A stretch of DNA of 64,000 nt from NCBI GenBank assembly GCA_022539475.1, contig VCMS01000105.1:1-64000 (forward strand), given 5' to 3'. The number at the start of each line of letters is the position of its first letter. Position 1 is the first letter of the stretch. A model generated the notes under the pieces. The model was not told the origin of the DNA. It was given only the letters and a program-made list of their open reading frames with translations, and did not search any database. The stretch comes from Gracilaria domingensis. Taxonomy: Eukaryota; Rhodophyta; Florideophyceae; Gracilariales; Gracilariaceae. Below are positions 1-9,060 of the stretch, in pieces. The translations under genes and the position numbers were made by a program.

Positions 1-2
1 AG

Positions 3-367
3 GTGGGCAGTACAATGAGACCGGAGCAGAAGTCGAGGGAGTTGATGAAGGAGTTGATATGTCGCTTCACAAGACCGGGTGATCTTGTCATGGACATGTT
101 CGCGGGAACTTTTTCTACGGGTATGGCGTGCCTATCGCTGACAAAGCATAGGAAGTTCTTGGGGTGCGAGAAGAATAGGCCATGTTTCAGCCATGCGAAG
201 CACCATCTAACGACTCTTATGGCCGAAGTTATTCGGGGGGGAAGAATGACATCCTGGTTGAACAGGAGGTGGTGGATGCGGCTTCAACGACCTATGAACG
301 GGTTCCACATCGGGACCGAGGTCGGCTTGAATGGGAGGCTCCATTTGGTTACCCCAGTACCAAGTGA
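3..367 (+). pseudogene. C-terminal part of a DNA (N4/N6-type) methyltransferase, frameshifted
   Basis: The reading frame is open at the left edge of the window, so the gene starts outside it. The segment RPGDLVMDMFAGTFSTG followed by LTKHRKFLGCEKN matches the C-terminal part of class-beta DNA methylases: a KP/QK-S-EL entry, then the AdoMet-binding motif I (D-x-F-A-G-x-x-S-T-G in place of D-P-F-x-G-x-G-T), then the acidic residue that normally binds the ribose. The catalytic DPPY/SPPY motif would lie further upstream and cannot be seen. After about position 230 coherent sequence moves to another frame (from about 195 to 365) at a run of seven G, and then to the frame of the SET ORF. I read this as one original methyltransferase-SET protein broken by two frameshifts. 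Unrecognised small introns are a less likely alternative. Confidence 0.6.
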
Positions 368-1092
368 TGCCTGGACATATTACTCAGTTCCTAGGAAGAT
401 ACTGGAAGGACTGGGACTTTGTCGACAAGTGTGGAGAGCGTACTGTAGATCTTTGGGAGGAGAAGTACCGAGGAGCTCTGAATCTTATGGATATGCATAT
501 GCTGTTGACTGTTGAAGCCAATCGATATCGCTTACATATAGCATCTTCTAAGATCCGACATCCCCGTGCTGGTATGGGGGTGTTCACGGAACATAAGATA
601 TTGGCTGGGGAAACTATCTGTCATTTCTATGGAACTTTGGTATACACGGATCTGACGAACCGGAAGGAAAGACACTTAACGTATGGAAGTGGCTGTCTCG
701 GAGCAACTCCAGTGCGGTACAAGTTGTTTTCTATGATGGTCACTGTGACTGGTACGGAGTTTCTGCACCTGAGGAACAGACCAGGACAGGCTCAGGATAG
801 AAAGGAGAGCGAAGTCTACATTGTCCCGGCGCCTTTTTGTATCGGGGGCTACATTAACGACGCCGGATATCATGCCGGGGATCCCGATTTATCGGAGCCC
901 CGGTCAAACAGGACTCGAAGTGCCAATGTGCAGGTGGTGGAAGCGAAGTCCGTGATACAGTTCAAGTCAGACCTTTCTAACTATGCTCTACTTCGTTGTA
1001 GAGCAGTAAGAGATATTGAGAGGGGCGAAGAGTTGTATTTCGACTACGGAGAGCAGTACGCCTGGGACTGGGCTCTGACATTGGAGCAATAG
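331..1092 (+). CDS. SET-domain protein (probable lysine methyltransferase), C-terminal part of a methyltransferase-SET fusion
   Basis: The 253-residue frame opens at ATG 331 and ends with TAG. Residues about 75-250 form a SET domain: RAGMGVFTEHKILAGETI at the start, GGYINDAG and RSANVQVVE where NHxCxPN-type motifs usually sit, and RAVRDIERGEELYFDYGEQY as the C-terminal block with the catalytic-type tyrosine. The H of the NHxC motif is not apparent, so activity is uncertain. SET domains transfer methyl groups from AdoMet to lysine, usually on histones. The 331 ATG may be internal, because the sequence before the domain looks continuous with the methyltransferase frame upstream. The coiled-coil gene on the same strand starts about 250 bp downstream. 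Confidence 0.7.
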   Translation: MGGSIWLPQYQVMPGHITQFLGRYWKDWDFVDKCGERTVDLWEEKYRGALNLMDMHMLLTVEANRYRLHIASSKIRHPRAGMGVFTEHKILAGETICHFYGTLVYTDLTNRKERHLTYGSGCLGATPVRYKLFSMMVTVTGTEFLHLRNRPGQAQDRKESEVYIVPAPFCIGGYINDAGYHAGDPDLSEPRSNRTRSANVQVVEAKSVIQFKSDLSNYALLRCRAVRDIERGEELYFDYGEQYAWDWALTLEQ

Positions 1093-1339
1093 ATGAGTTC
1101 AGTAGCGAATAGAAAGTAAATATGCTTGTGAGTGTTGCAGCTGCCTGCAATACGCGTTGTTGTACATGTACACTGGAGCTCTTCATCTGTAACGGCGATA
1201 TTTGCGACCCATTGGGCACCTCAAATTCCTAAAAAGCAGGAACTGCGGAGTCTCCCGGAATATCTGAACCATGCACCCCCCCCCACCCCCTCCCCCCTCC
1301 CCAACAATTTCGTTTCATTACCCTGTTTATCTCCACAGC

Positions 1340-3490
1340 ATGGGTATAACGCCGAGAAAGCGAAATAGTACGCAGCGGAACAAGAGTGGACAGAAGAAGA
1401 GAAGAGCATCGGATGATACGAATCAGGCTACAAGCACCGCACTTCCTAAACGGAAGTCGTCCTCGACGAAGGAGAGAGTCAGTGGGCGTCCTTCTACAGG
1501 ACTCTCTCGCCCATCTCGCAGCGGAGCGTCTTCCGGGATTGCGTCAAGAATTCGTGGATCAGCGAACGATGTCGTGCCGTCAACTGCCGATAATGCAAAT
1601 CGTGCATCTGTCTCTGCTCCTCAAGAAGATGAGGTAACTCGGCCCAGCGGGTCAGGACAGGAGGGCATGACAACTGGAACCGAAGAGGTTCGTATGACAC
1701 CAAAACCTTCATGTCCCCGGCCGATATCGAAGACCGGAGCTACTGGGGCGCGGGTTACGCCGCCCAGTGGATCTGGACAACAAGGGACAATGACGAGAAG
1801 TCGTGAGAGTCCTAGTATATTAAGATCGTCACGTCCATCCCTCTCTTCTAGAACTGGGGCCGCTATGAATCGTATCATGCCTCGCAATGGGTCCGGACAA
1901 GGGAGAAACACAATAAGAAATCGAGAGACAACTGATAGACGAGTTACTTTTCGACCTTCCCCTCTTTCCAGAACGGGGGCCGTTGCAGCTCGTACGAGGC
2001 CCAATTCATCTGATATACCATGCCATGGAGGAGGACATACACGGGAGTTGGAGCTCGGAGCCGTGCCAAGGGTGGACACAGAACGCCTGCAGCCTCTCGT
2101 GGCTAAGGCTATGGCACATGAGGATAGTTCCGATAACGAAATAACACCGAATCCTGCGGCATTACCGGGGCCTGTCGCCGAAGAAGCTAGGGAAATAACG
2201 GAAGATATCCAAACTGGTGTGAATTCAAGCTCTATGAACAGACCTGATCTTTTAAATGAACTGAATTGCTTGAAAGAAAAGGTTAAGACGCTACAAGAGG
2301 ACTTGATGGTTCGGGGAATTCTAGTGAAGGTCGCCCAAGAGCAGAGTACGGCTTTGAAAAAGAGGCTTGAAGAGAAGGATCTAGTCATTGAAGGGCTAAG
2401 AGGGGCACTGAAACAGGAGGGAGATAGGAGTACACGTGCTGGTGAACCTGGGCAGACAGGTCGAAAGAAGCATAAAATTGAGGTGTGCGACGAGTTTCGA
2501 GGGGTTGCTCGAGCAGTGTATCACAACATGCTGACGTGGGCAAGGAGAGAAACAAGTGAGCTATGGCTCGAAGGTGAGTCGCTCACCCGAAATTGGGGTA
2601 ACCGTGCCGAGAAGGTGGAAGACGCAACTGAGAGTGGGGAAGGGCTTATTGAGCCGGAGGAAGGTGGTTCATACATGGTTCCTAAAAACCCCGTGGAGCT
2701 CTTGGGCAGTTTTGGCATGTTCACACCGTCGGTAGAGGGGGGGCCAGATGCTTTGCTGAAGAAAATGGTTGAAAGCGAGTTGAAGGAGTTGAGCTGGGAA
2801 GGTATTAGAAAAGCATCTCTTACCGACAGGTGTATACTGGAACTTTGTGCAGATATGTGCCTTAGGCAGAGAATGCGGCAGACCATGAGTGACGTCGTGG
2901 GCGTTCGTAAGAGAAATACGAGGGATAAACTATTTCTGCTCCTGGGGTACGATCTGATTTGGAGAAGAACAAAGCTGGTAGAAGAGAATGCTGACGAACT
3001 CACAATGCAGTTGAAGGAAGCGCAGGAGAACATACTGCGTCTTGACGAAAATGGTGTACCGAACACTTCATGGTGGAGAAAAGCCCCATTTGTTCGTCTA
3101 AAGTACTCCAATGCGGACAATGTCGAGGATATGCCGACGGAAGATCAAGACTTGTTCTTCCGAAACCGTGTCGGGGTACAAGTGCTGAAGGAGTTTATTG
3201 GGTATGATGTGGAAGACAAGGATACGGGCACCTTTTTAGATGGCACAATACTGTTGCTCGCACGTTTGGACGCTTGGGTGTTGACGGTTGTGAGCCTTCT
3301 AAGTACGGATGTGTCAAGGGGTGGCCAGAGACAGAAACTGTTTACAAAGAAGTTTGCTGAACTGCTACCTCTGTGTTTAAAGAATGTTCTGGGGGATGTT
3401 AGGCAACATGTCTTGAGACCAATTCCAGCGAGTTTCATAATTTTGGAACGACAACGGAAGATTGGACTAAGGTTCTTGGTAATGACATGA
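1340..3490 (+). CDS. Large coiled-coil protein with serine/arginine-rich N-terminal repeats, function unknown
   Basis: The frame is open from an ATG at 1271, but the ATG at 1340 is preferred: it follows a C-homopolymer stretch and gives a basic, NLS-like start (MGITPRKR...KKRR). From 1340 the product is about 716 residues. Residues about 65-230 hold three or four imperfect repeats of roughly 40 residues built around 'P-x-G-S-G-Q' and 'S-R-T-G-A'. Residues about 300-370 form a leucine-rich coiled coil (LLNELNCLKEKVKTLQEDL). The remaining 340 residues are globular, with many W and R, and match no family I know. The tryptophan/arginine-rich C-terminus continues more plausibly into the next frame at 3487, which suggests a frameshift close to the end. 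It lies between the SET gene and a convergent transposase, so it may be a transposon accessory protein; this is inference. Confidence 0.55.
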   Translation: MGITPRKRNSTQRNKSGQKKRRASDDTNQATSTALPKRKSSSTKERVSGRPSTGLSRPSRSGASSGIASRIRGSANDVVPSTADNANRASVSAPQEDEVTRPSGSGQEGMTTGTEEVRMTPKPSCPRPISKTGATGARVTPPSGSGQQGTMTRSRESPSILRSSRPSLSSRTGAAMNRIMPRNGSGQGRNTIRNRETTDRRVTFRPSPLSRTGAVAARTRPNSSDIPCHGGGHTRELELGAVPRVDTERLQPLVAKAMAHEDSSDNEITPNPAALPGPVAEEAREITEDIQTGVNSSSMNRPDLLNELNCLKEKVKTLQEDLMVRGILVKVAQEQSTALKKRLEEKDLVIEGLRGALKQEGDRSTRAGEPGQTGRKKHKIEVCDEFRGVARAVYHNMLTWARRETSELWLEGESLTRNWGNRAEKVEDATESGEGLIEPEEGGSYMVPKNPVELLGSFGMFTPSVEGGPDALLKKMVESELKELSWEGIRKASLTDRCILELCADMCLRQRMRQTMSDVVGVRKRNTRDKLFLLLGYDLIWRRTKLVEENADELTMQLKEAQENILRLDENGVPNTSWWRKAPFVRLKYSNADNVEDMPTEDQDLFFRNRVGVQVLKEFIGYDVEDKDTGTFLDGTILLLARLDAWVLTVVSLLSTDVSRGGQRQKLFTKKFAELLPLCLKNVLGDVRQHVLRPIPASFIILERQRKIGLRFLVMT

Positions 3491-3735
3491 GAGAGGCTAC
3501 ATTTGGATATCGAATGCCGTCGAACGGAAGACTTTACCTCACTGTGAAAGAACAATTTTTTATTGACAGTGTGAGCCGAAGATTGGGGTCTATTAGCGAT
3601 TGCTTCGTTGGTGAATGCGAGGAAGGGGATATGGAGTTCAAGGAAATGGACATGAACGATTTCGGAATTAACACAGGATCACAAGAAAAGGCACCACAAG
3701 GTGAACATGTAGAAGATGGAGCCCTTAATGTTTAA
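3487..3735 (+). CDS. Short C-terminal reading frame, probably the displaced end of the coiled-coil protein
   Basis: This 82-residue frame overlaps the end of the preceding gene by four bases and continues on the same strand in another phase. It reads as an ordinary protein tail (ATFGYRMPSNGRLYLTVKEQ, then an acidic end), so it is more likely the displaced C-terminus than a separate gene. Its TAA at 3733-3735 overlaps the stop codon of the convergent transposase (TTA at 3732-3734 on the plus strand), so the two genes share their last bases. Confidence 0.4.
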   Translation: MREATFGYRMPSNGRLYLTVKEQFFIDSVSRRLGSISDCFVGECEEGDMEFKEMDMNDFGINTGSQEKAPQGEHVEDGALNV

Positions 3736-6700
3736 GGCTGTACAAGATCAACGTGCTCAGTTGGTCCTTCATCTGAATCATGATAGAATCGATTGATGTA
3801 GAATCGGTGTTGGAACCATTGAAGTGGAGGACAAAAAGGTGGAGCAGGGTAGTTTGATCGAACAACATGGACAGTTCCCTGTAGTGCAGAAGCCGGAACC
3901 ATCCCGTACCAAGGAGTTAACTCTACGATAGTCTCCGCTTTGGAATGACGAGGGAACGGAAGAGTGTGGTTCTTTTCATCGTTTGTAGCCCACCGTAAAG
4001 ATATGCATTTCAATATGTGGTCGATGTTTGTTGCGGGGGGTAAAACCTCGAAATACCGGACGAATGCCACCTCTGGTGCGGTAAGTGCAGAATCAAGGAG
4101 AGATATTCGAATCAGAGCGACTACCTGGGCAACCCAAGTCTCTGAATCTTCTCCGCTTACCAATACAGTGGAAAACTTTGGCTTTCTACTGGGACCAAAT
4201 GCTGGAGAAGCGAAGACACGTTGGATGATGGGGTATTTGGGTCGTCCCAGCTTAAGTGCCTTAGAAGACGAATCGAAGTGTTCAAGAGTCGGAACGAAAC
4301 CGCCTTTCACGACGGCCGAATTCACCAGAGTTATCCTTGTCTTTTCTGGGAAGTATGTAATAGAGTGCTCATCCAGTGTTTCTTTCACGAGACTGAGGAA
4401 AGGAGGAAGGGCCTGTTGACCAATTTGATCAAGAATCGACCTTGTGTCCGTACTTGAGAACATTTCTCTAACAGCAGTCCATGTTTTTGAACTGGACATA
4501 CTTGAAACACAATGTTGAAGAGCTCGTAAAGTGAAAGAACGCCCTCTCATTGCAAACCGAGGAAGCTGTGTGGAAGTTCCTGGTAAACCTGGATTACGCT
4601 GGTAAGGAGTATTGCCATTCCATTGCTTTCTAACATGTCCGTGCTCAATGGAGCGAATAGTCTCCTCCACAGCCGTTGCTGTTCTTCTGGACGTCTTTTT
4701 GTAGTGTCTTTTAAATAGCAGGTGTGCATGTTCGTATATGCCTGCGTCGTAATACTTGATACTTCCCAGACGGCGAATATCGTCCACGAGATGATCGAGA
4801 AGATGAAACTTCAGAGTTCCCAGTCTGGAGGGATGAAAATCCGCCAGAGTCTTTGTTGCGGAACGCTTGAAGGCTTCAATCTCCGAACTAAGACACAGGA
4901 GAGAGCTTTCAGTCCAATACGGGTCACGATTGTATCTGAATAAGGTCGAGAGCAAGTCCGAATACTGAGAGAAAACGGTTGTGATTGGGGCAACGTCCTG
5001 TTCTCCACAGCATATGTCAAAGAATGCTCCTATGAAGGGAAAGACCATGTCAAGTGCTTTGTAGTTTTTGGCCTCCAGCATTCCACGGAGACCGTCTTTC
5101 GTGAAGATACCATTCAAAGATTTGCCTTTCTCCTGCGTGGAGAAATCGATATGTAAACCTTTGGCAGGAGAATCGCGTTCTATGGCAGCTAGAATTGCGT
5201 TTGCATGGTTGAGGAGTTGGGTGCGTATCGTTCGAAATGAACGCGATGCAGATGTTCCTAATGTGGTGCACAGGGTGTCTGACTGCAGTCTCTCGATTGT
5301 GGCCGTTTTTATCAACTTTGAGATGCCGAGATGCAAGTTGTGTAATGGTTCGAATGAGAACAGACTGTATGGAGACAATCCCGGGATCATTCCAAGGCTT
5401 ACGGAAGTTTCGAGGAACGAAGGAATGAGAGATATGGAATTTGAACGCATCAGAGTATCCGCTTGAGATCTCCTCTCCCTCGCACGACGTGGACGTCTTT
5501 CCGCCTCGTCTTTTTGTGCATGTTGCAAGATAGCTGTGTATGTCTTTCGGATGCTTTTCGTGTGCTTTTGAGAACGTCCGTTGAATGAGGTGGGAATAGG
5601 ACTGCATAAAGATGAGCGAGGGGCTTTGCATCTATGACACGGGCTTTCCGTTTTGGTGCCATGAAGAATAGACAGAATGTCCTTAGCCTCAGGAATATCC
5701 GCACAATAACTTGCAAGCAGAGGATGGCACACTCGACTTAGTTTGTCTTCGCCGATGAACTGAAAACCTTTCTGCGTGAGATTTAGAATGGGCTCCAGGA
5801 CTTGACGAAGAGATTCTTGAAGGATTTGCATCCTGGACTCGCGTAGAGACTTGCTAGAAACAAATGGCATTGCGTCTGCTTCAGATGCGGAAACCTCGAT
5901 CAGTGTGGTAGGGAAGTATGCCACTACTGTGAGGTCATCACGGATACACTTACGGCGAAGCTGGTCGGAGAAGTTGAGAAATATGAGGTGAAGAGATAGG
6001 CGGTAACCGATGTTTGCTTTAGAGTTGTTGAAGACTTATCGGTGTATACCTGCAGAAGACCTACGAAAGATTCACTGTAACTTATTTCTTGGGAGTACCA
6101 CACTATTCTACTATCCAAAGAGCCCATGACCATTTCCTTAAGTTTTGAGGTGGCGTCTCTTGCGAGAGAGCCGGACATGGGGTGAGATATTTTCGTGGAG
6201 TGGGTCTGAGGTATAGGGTGGAAGAATGTGTTTTCGTTGTTAGCCAACTGGAGCTGTTTCACAAGTGTCTGAACGGGGTCTCTCGTGTAGAGGGTGGCGC
6301 TGAACTTACATCCTTCTGGCGAGACAGTTCTGCGATTGAAACCGTCCTTTGAGGCGTATCGTTCGAAAATGGCCTTCTTCAGTTCTGTACAGCGCTTGGA
6401 ACTTGTTATGGTCTCGTTGAATCGCTTTTGCGAGAATCGCGGGTCCCGAAGTAGCCCAATTAGCTCGTCCGCCTCACGATGACCAAGGTTGGAAGCTACT
6501 GAAGCCAGACAAACCGTGAGATAATCCATATGCAAATCACCGAGGGCCTCCTCAGAAGGCACTGGGCGGGAACTGCTTCCGTGTTCTCGCTCTAATGACG
6601 CGGGAGCCGGGGAAGGAGAAACACAATGCAAAGTGTCCGGAATGGGAGGGGCGCACGGAGTGGGGTCGACGATGTCCTCGGACACTGGAGGCTCGGGAAG

Positions 6701-6910
6701 GCGACAAGGGGCAGTGACCGTTTCGGAAGATGCGGGCGCGGGTGCGGAAAGCTTGAGACGCTTGCTTCTCCGAATGGGCCGGCTATTGTCGTCTTCCAGC
6801 GCTGCTTTCAGACGAAACGGGCAATGGTTGACATGCTGTTGAAGGGATAAGACTCCTCGGCGAGTAACGAAGGGGCACCCACGCTTCTTATGTGTACAGT
6901 AGTAGACCAT
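3732..6910 (-). pseudogene. Plavaka/KDZ-like DNA transposase, split by one frameshift
   Basis: Read on the minus strand, the protein starts best at ATG 6908-6910, giving MVYYCTHKKRGCPF...HVNHCP, a C2H2-type finger of the kind found at the N-terminus of Plavaka transposases. A linker follows, then VYTDKS, a likely first catalytic-Asp region. At about 6015-6045 the frame changes. The downstream frame reads back through IGYRLSLHLIFLNFSDQLRR and CIRDDLTVVAYFPT without a stop, which marks a 1-nt frameshift rather than two genes. Further on are CHPLLASYCADIPEA, a CHRC zinc pair, FEPLHNLHLGISKLI and, near the C-terminus, GTLKFHLLDHLVDDI with YDAGIYEHAHLLFKRHYKKT, all typical of this superfamily. The total is about 1,050 residues. 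A donor-like GTAAGT lies near 5950 (minus strand), so an unrecognised intron is an alternative. The family is fairly clear; Plavaka rather than another KDZ lineage is less sure. Confidence 0.7.
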
Positions 6911-7279
6911 GGGAAGAAGAACTGAACGAGAAACGACGACAAAGACTGCAAGGGAAGGGCGTCCGAAGGGAGAAGGAGGTCGAGCGACAGTCAATATCGA
7001 CGTGTTGCTCAGAACGGAGAATATATTTTGAGTTTAAATCACGTGCTTTCGTTCAAAAAGGAACGTAGGTACACGTCGACCTCAACACAAGGGTGTACTT
7101 CTCGTATTATCTACCACTAGTTATAAACCTGTGGTTTCCCAACGTTGTACGCTGTACACTTGTCCAATCTCGCACAGAAAAATAAATCTCTTCCCTTCGC
7201 CGCCGCCGCCGCGCCTCCGACGTCCGAACTTCCGTTACCGTCGTGAGCCATGCCATCGATATCATCGCGTTATACTCCG
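6911..7279. other. Upstream region of the transposase, no gene seen
   Basis: This 370-bp stretch lies 5' of the minus-strand transposase. It contains a short CCG-repeat run near 7200 and no reading frame that looks real. If the 1-7 kb cluster is a transposon, its right terminus should be here or just beyond, but I found no convincing terminal inverted repeat. Confidence 0.4.
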
Positions 7280-7354
7280 CTCCGTCGTACTTTTTCCCGC
7301 CCTCCACTTTATGGAGGCTCCATAAAGTAGAGGGCGGAAGAAAGTAGGACGGAG
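7280..7354. repeat. Foldback inverted repeat (37-bp arms, 1-bp centre)
   Basis: Arms 7280-7316 and 7318-7354 are reverse complements with four mismatches, meeting at TTTATGGAGGCTCCATAAA. The arms read CTCCGTCGTACTTTTTC... on one side and ...GAAAGTAGGACGGAG on the other. It could be a small foldback element or the tip of a MITE. Confidence 0.8.
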
Positions 7355-7632
7355 TCATCCGTATCTCAGGGATGTATTCCGTGCAGTCTTTTCGTACGTT
7401 CTCCCATATCCTTCCACGTATCTTTGCTCTAAACTAACCAATCCTCACCGCGTTTCTTCGCGCTCTGCGACATGGAAACGGCAGGAAATAAGCTAATCAC
7501 CCTCAACTTCTTCTATTTGTTCAAGATATAGAACGAGTTGAAGGGTGAAAACGGGAACCCGGTAACCCAAACCGACGACTGTAAGTACGCGACCAATAGT
7601 TCATTTCGTTGCGCCATAGGCTCTAGCTCTGC

Positions 7633-7968
7633 CTGTTCGGGATAGGCGATTCTGGTACTTGGTTGAGACATAGGTTTCTGTCTCGTTTATCGCATCTTGC
7701 GGTATGTTTGCTGCATGGGCATTCTCGGTGTCGTTGCTTGTGAGTTCTTGCTTCGAGACCTTTCGCGTTTTACGATGAATGGTGGGCTGGTAATCTAACC
7801 GATCACTTTCCTTCTTCTTCTTCCTTTTGCGAGTTACTAGGTCCCTCGACTTTTCTAGCGCAACGTTTCTGTTTTGCTTTATCAATGGTACGTTCCATCG
7901 CAATTCAAATGTTTCCAACGGAGCATTGACTAACCTATGGATACTTTCTGCTTGCGTATACAGGTAAA
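7633..7968. repeat. Direct repeat, copy 1 (336 bp)
   Basis: Begins CTGTTCGGGATAGGCGATTC and ends CTTGCGTATACAGGTAAA. It matches copy 2 (8047-8383) along its whole length with scattered substitutions. The minus strand of this copy is open for about 120 residues of basic sequence that I do not recognise; the matching frame in copy 2 is diverged. It could be a decayed coding or LTR fragment that was duplicated. Confidence 0.85.
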
Positions 7969-8037
7969 CGACCAATTTTATTTCATCTCTCCAGATCCAT
8001 CATCGATCTTGAGAGACAAAATGAAATTGGTCGTTTT
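7966..8037. repeat. Hairpin between the two direct repeats
   Basis: AAACGACCAATTTTATTTCAT and ATGAAATTGGTCGTTT form arms of about 25 bp with a few mismatches around a loop of about 20 bases, filling the spacer between the two 336-bp repeats. The unit therefore reads repeat-hairpin-repeat. Confidence 0.75.
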
Positions 8038-8046
8038 ACTGTCTGA

Positions 8047-8383
8047 CTGTTCGGGATAGGCGATTCTGGTACTTGTTTGGGATATAGGCTAGATTCTCGT
8101 TTATCGCGTCTTGCGGTATGTTTGCTGCATGGGCATTCTCGGTGTCCTTGGTTGTGAGTTCTCGCTTCGACACCTTTCGCGGTTTACGATGATATGGTCG
8201 GCTGGTAATCTAACCGATCCCTTTCCTGCTTCTTCTTCCGTATGCGAGTTACCAGGTCCCTCGACTTTTCTAGCGCAACGTTTCTGTTTCGTTTTATCAA
8301 TGGTACGTTCCATCGCATTTCAAATGTATCTAACGGATCATTGACTAACTTATGGATACTTTCTGCTTGCGTATACAGGTAAA
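8047..8383. repeat. Direct repeat, copy 2 (337 bp)
   Basis: Second copy of the 7633-7968 unit, in the same orientation, about 78 bp downstream. Shared landmarks include CGATTCTGGTACTTG, TTTGCTGCATGGGCATTCTC, TCCCTCGACTTTTCTAGCGC and CTTTCTGCTTGCGTATACAG. Confidence 0.85.
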
Positions 8384-8424
8384 TGACTTTTGATGCGGAC
8401 GTAGCTCACGAGTTGCAGGTGCAG

Positions 8425-8590
8425 GTTCCTCAAGTAGGGAACCATGCATCTGGGCATGGTTCCCTACATGAGGAACGGAGAGGATGAGGCGCTTCGCGCC
8501 TCATCCTCTCGGAGTGCGTATGTGTTCTACCGATCCAGCACTATGGTGAAGGTGCAGTCTGCGGCATCTGCCGCAGATTGCGCCTACACC
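8425..8590. repeat. Three consecutive strong hairpins
   Basis: Hairpin 1 spans 8425-8476 with 23-bp arms, one mismatch and the loop ATCTG. Hairpin 2 spans 8478-8510 with a perfect 15-bp stem, loop TTC. Hairpin 3 spans 8545-8590 with 20-bp arms, three mismatches and a short CATCTG-type loop. They are almost back to back and carry no reading frame. Possible explanations are an element terminus, a structured RNA or an insulator-like DNA structure; nothing decides between them. Confidence 0.8.
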
Positions 8591-9060
8591 CGCTCCATTA
8601 TGGGGAAATGGTACCTGTAATATAGCGAAGTAGTGGTTAGCAAAAGCGGTCGATAGAAGAATAGATACGAATAAAACGGTATGATTTCATAATGGGGATC
8701 ATCTGTACTAGCACTAGTATTCCATGCGTTGCAGGGTATCATTCCGCAGAAGGTATCGTGTAATGTGCACCTCAATGGAAACTGAACCTAGACTTCGCGA
8801 AATACGGTTCAGGTAGCCCTCGACTAAAGAACTAGCACGAGTGGAAAACCCCCCAGTATTTACTCCACAGAGATTCTGGACGACCCAAGCAATTATCTGC
8901 AAATTTTGAAATAATTGATCTCGATATTTTTTCAAAAAATTTACTGGACGACCCTTGCCAATTTCTGGACGACCCTCGCCAAAAACTAGCATCTGCAAGA
9001 GACAGACGAGACTGGCCAGAAACACCGAGGTCGGCGAAGATCTTGTAATTGCGCTTCGTT
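8591..9060. other. No gene recognised
   Basis: AT-rich stretch with no convincing reading frame. CTGGACGACCC occurs three times (about 8878, 8944 and 8966), close to the point where similarity to the gypsy gag-pol junction begins at about 9061. Confidence 0.4.

Noticed and set aside
7100-7130. CACTA terminus of the transposon at 1-7 kb
   Set aside because: CCACTAGTTATAA contains CACTA, but in the wrong direction for a right end and without a partner in the window.
8400-8600. CRISPR-like array
   Set aside because: The three hairpins differ in sequence and have no regular spacers; the DNA is eukaryotic.
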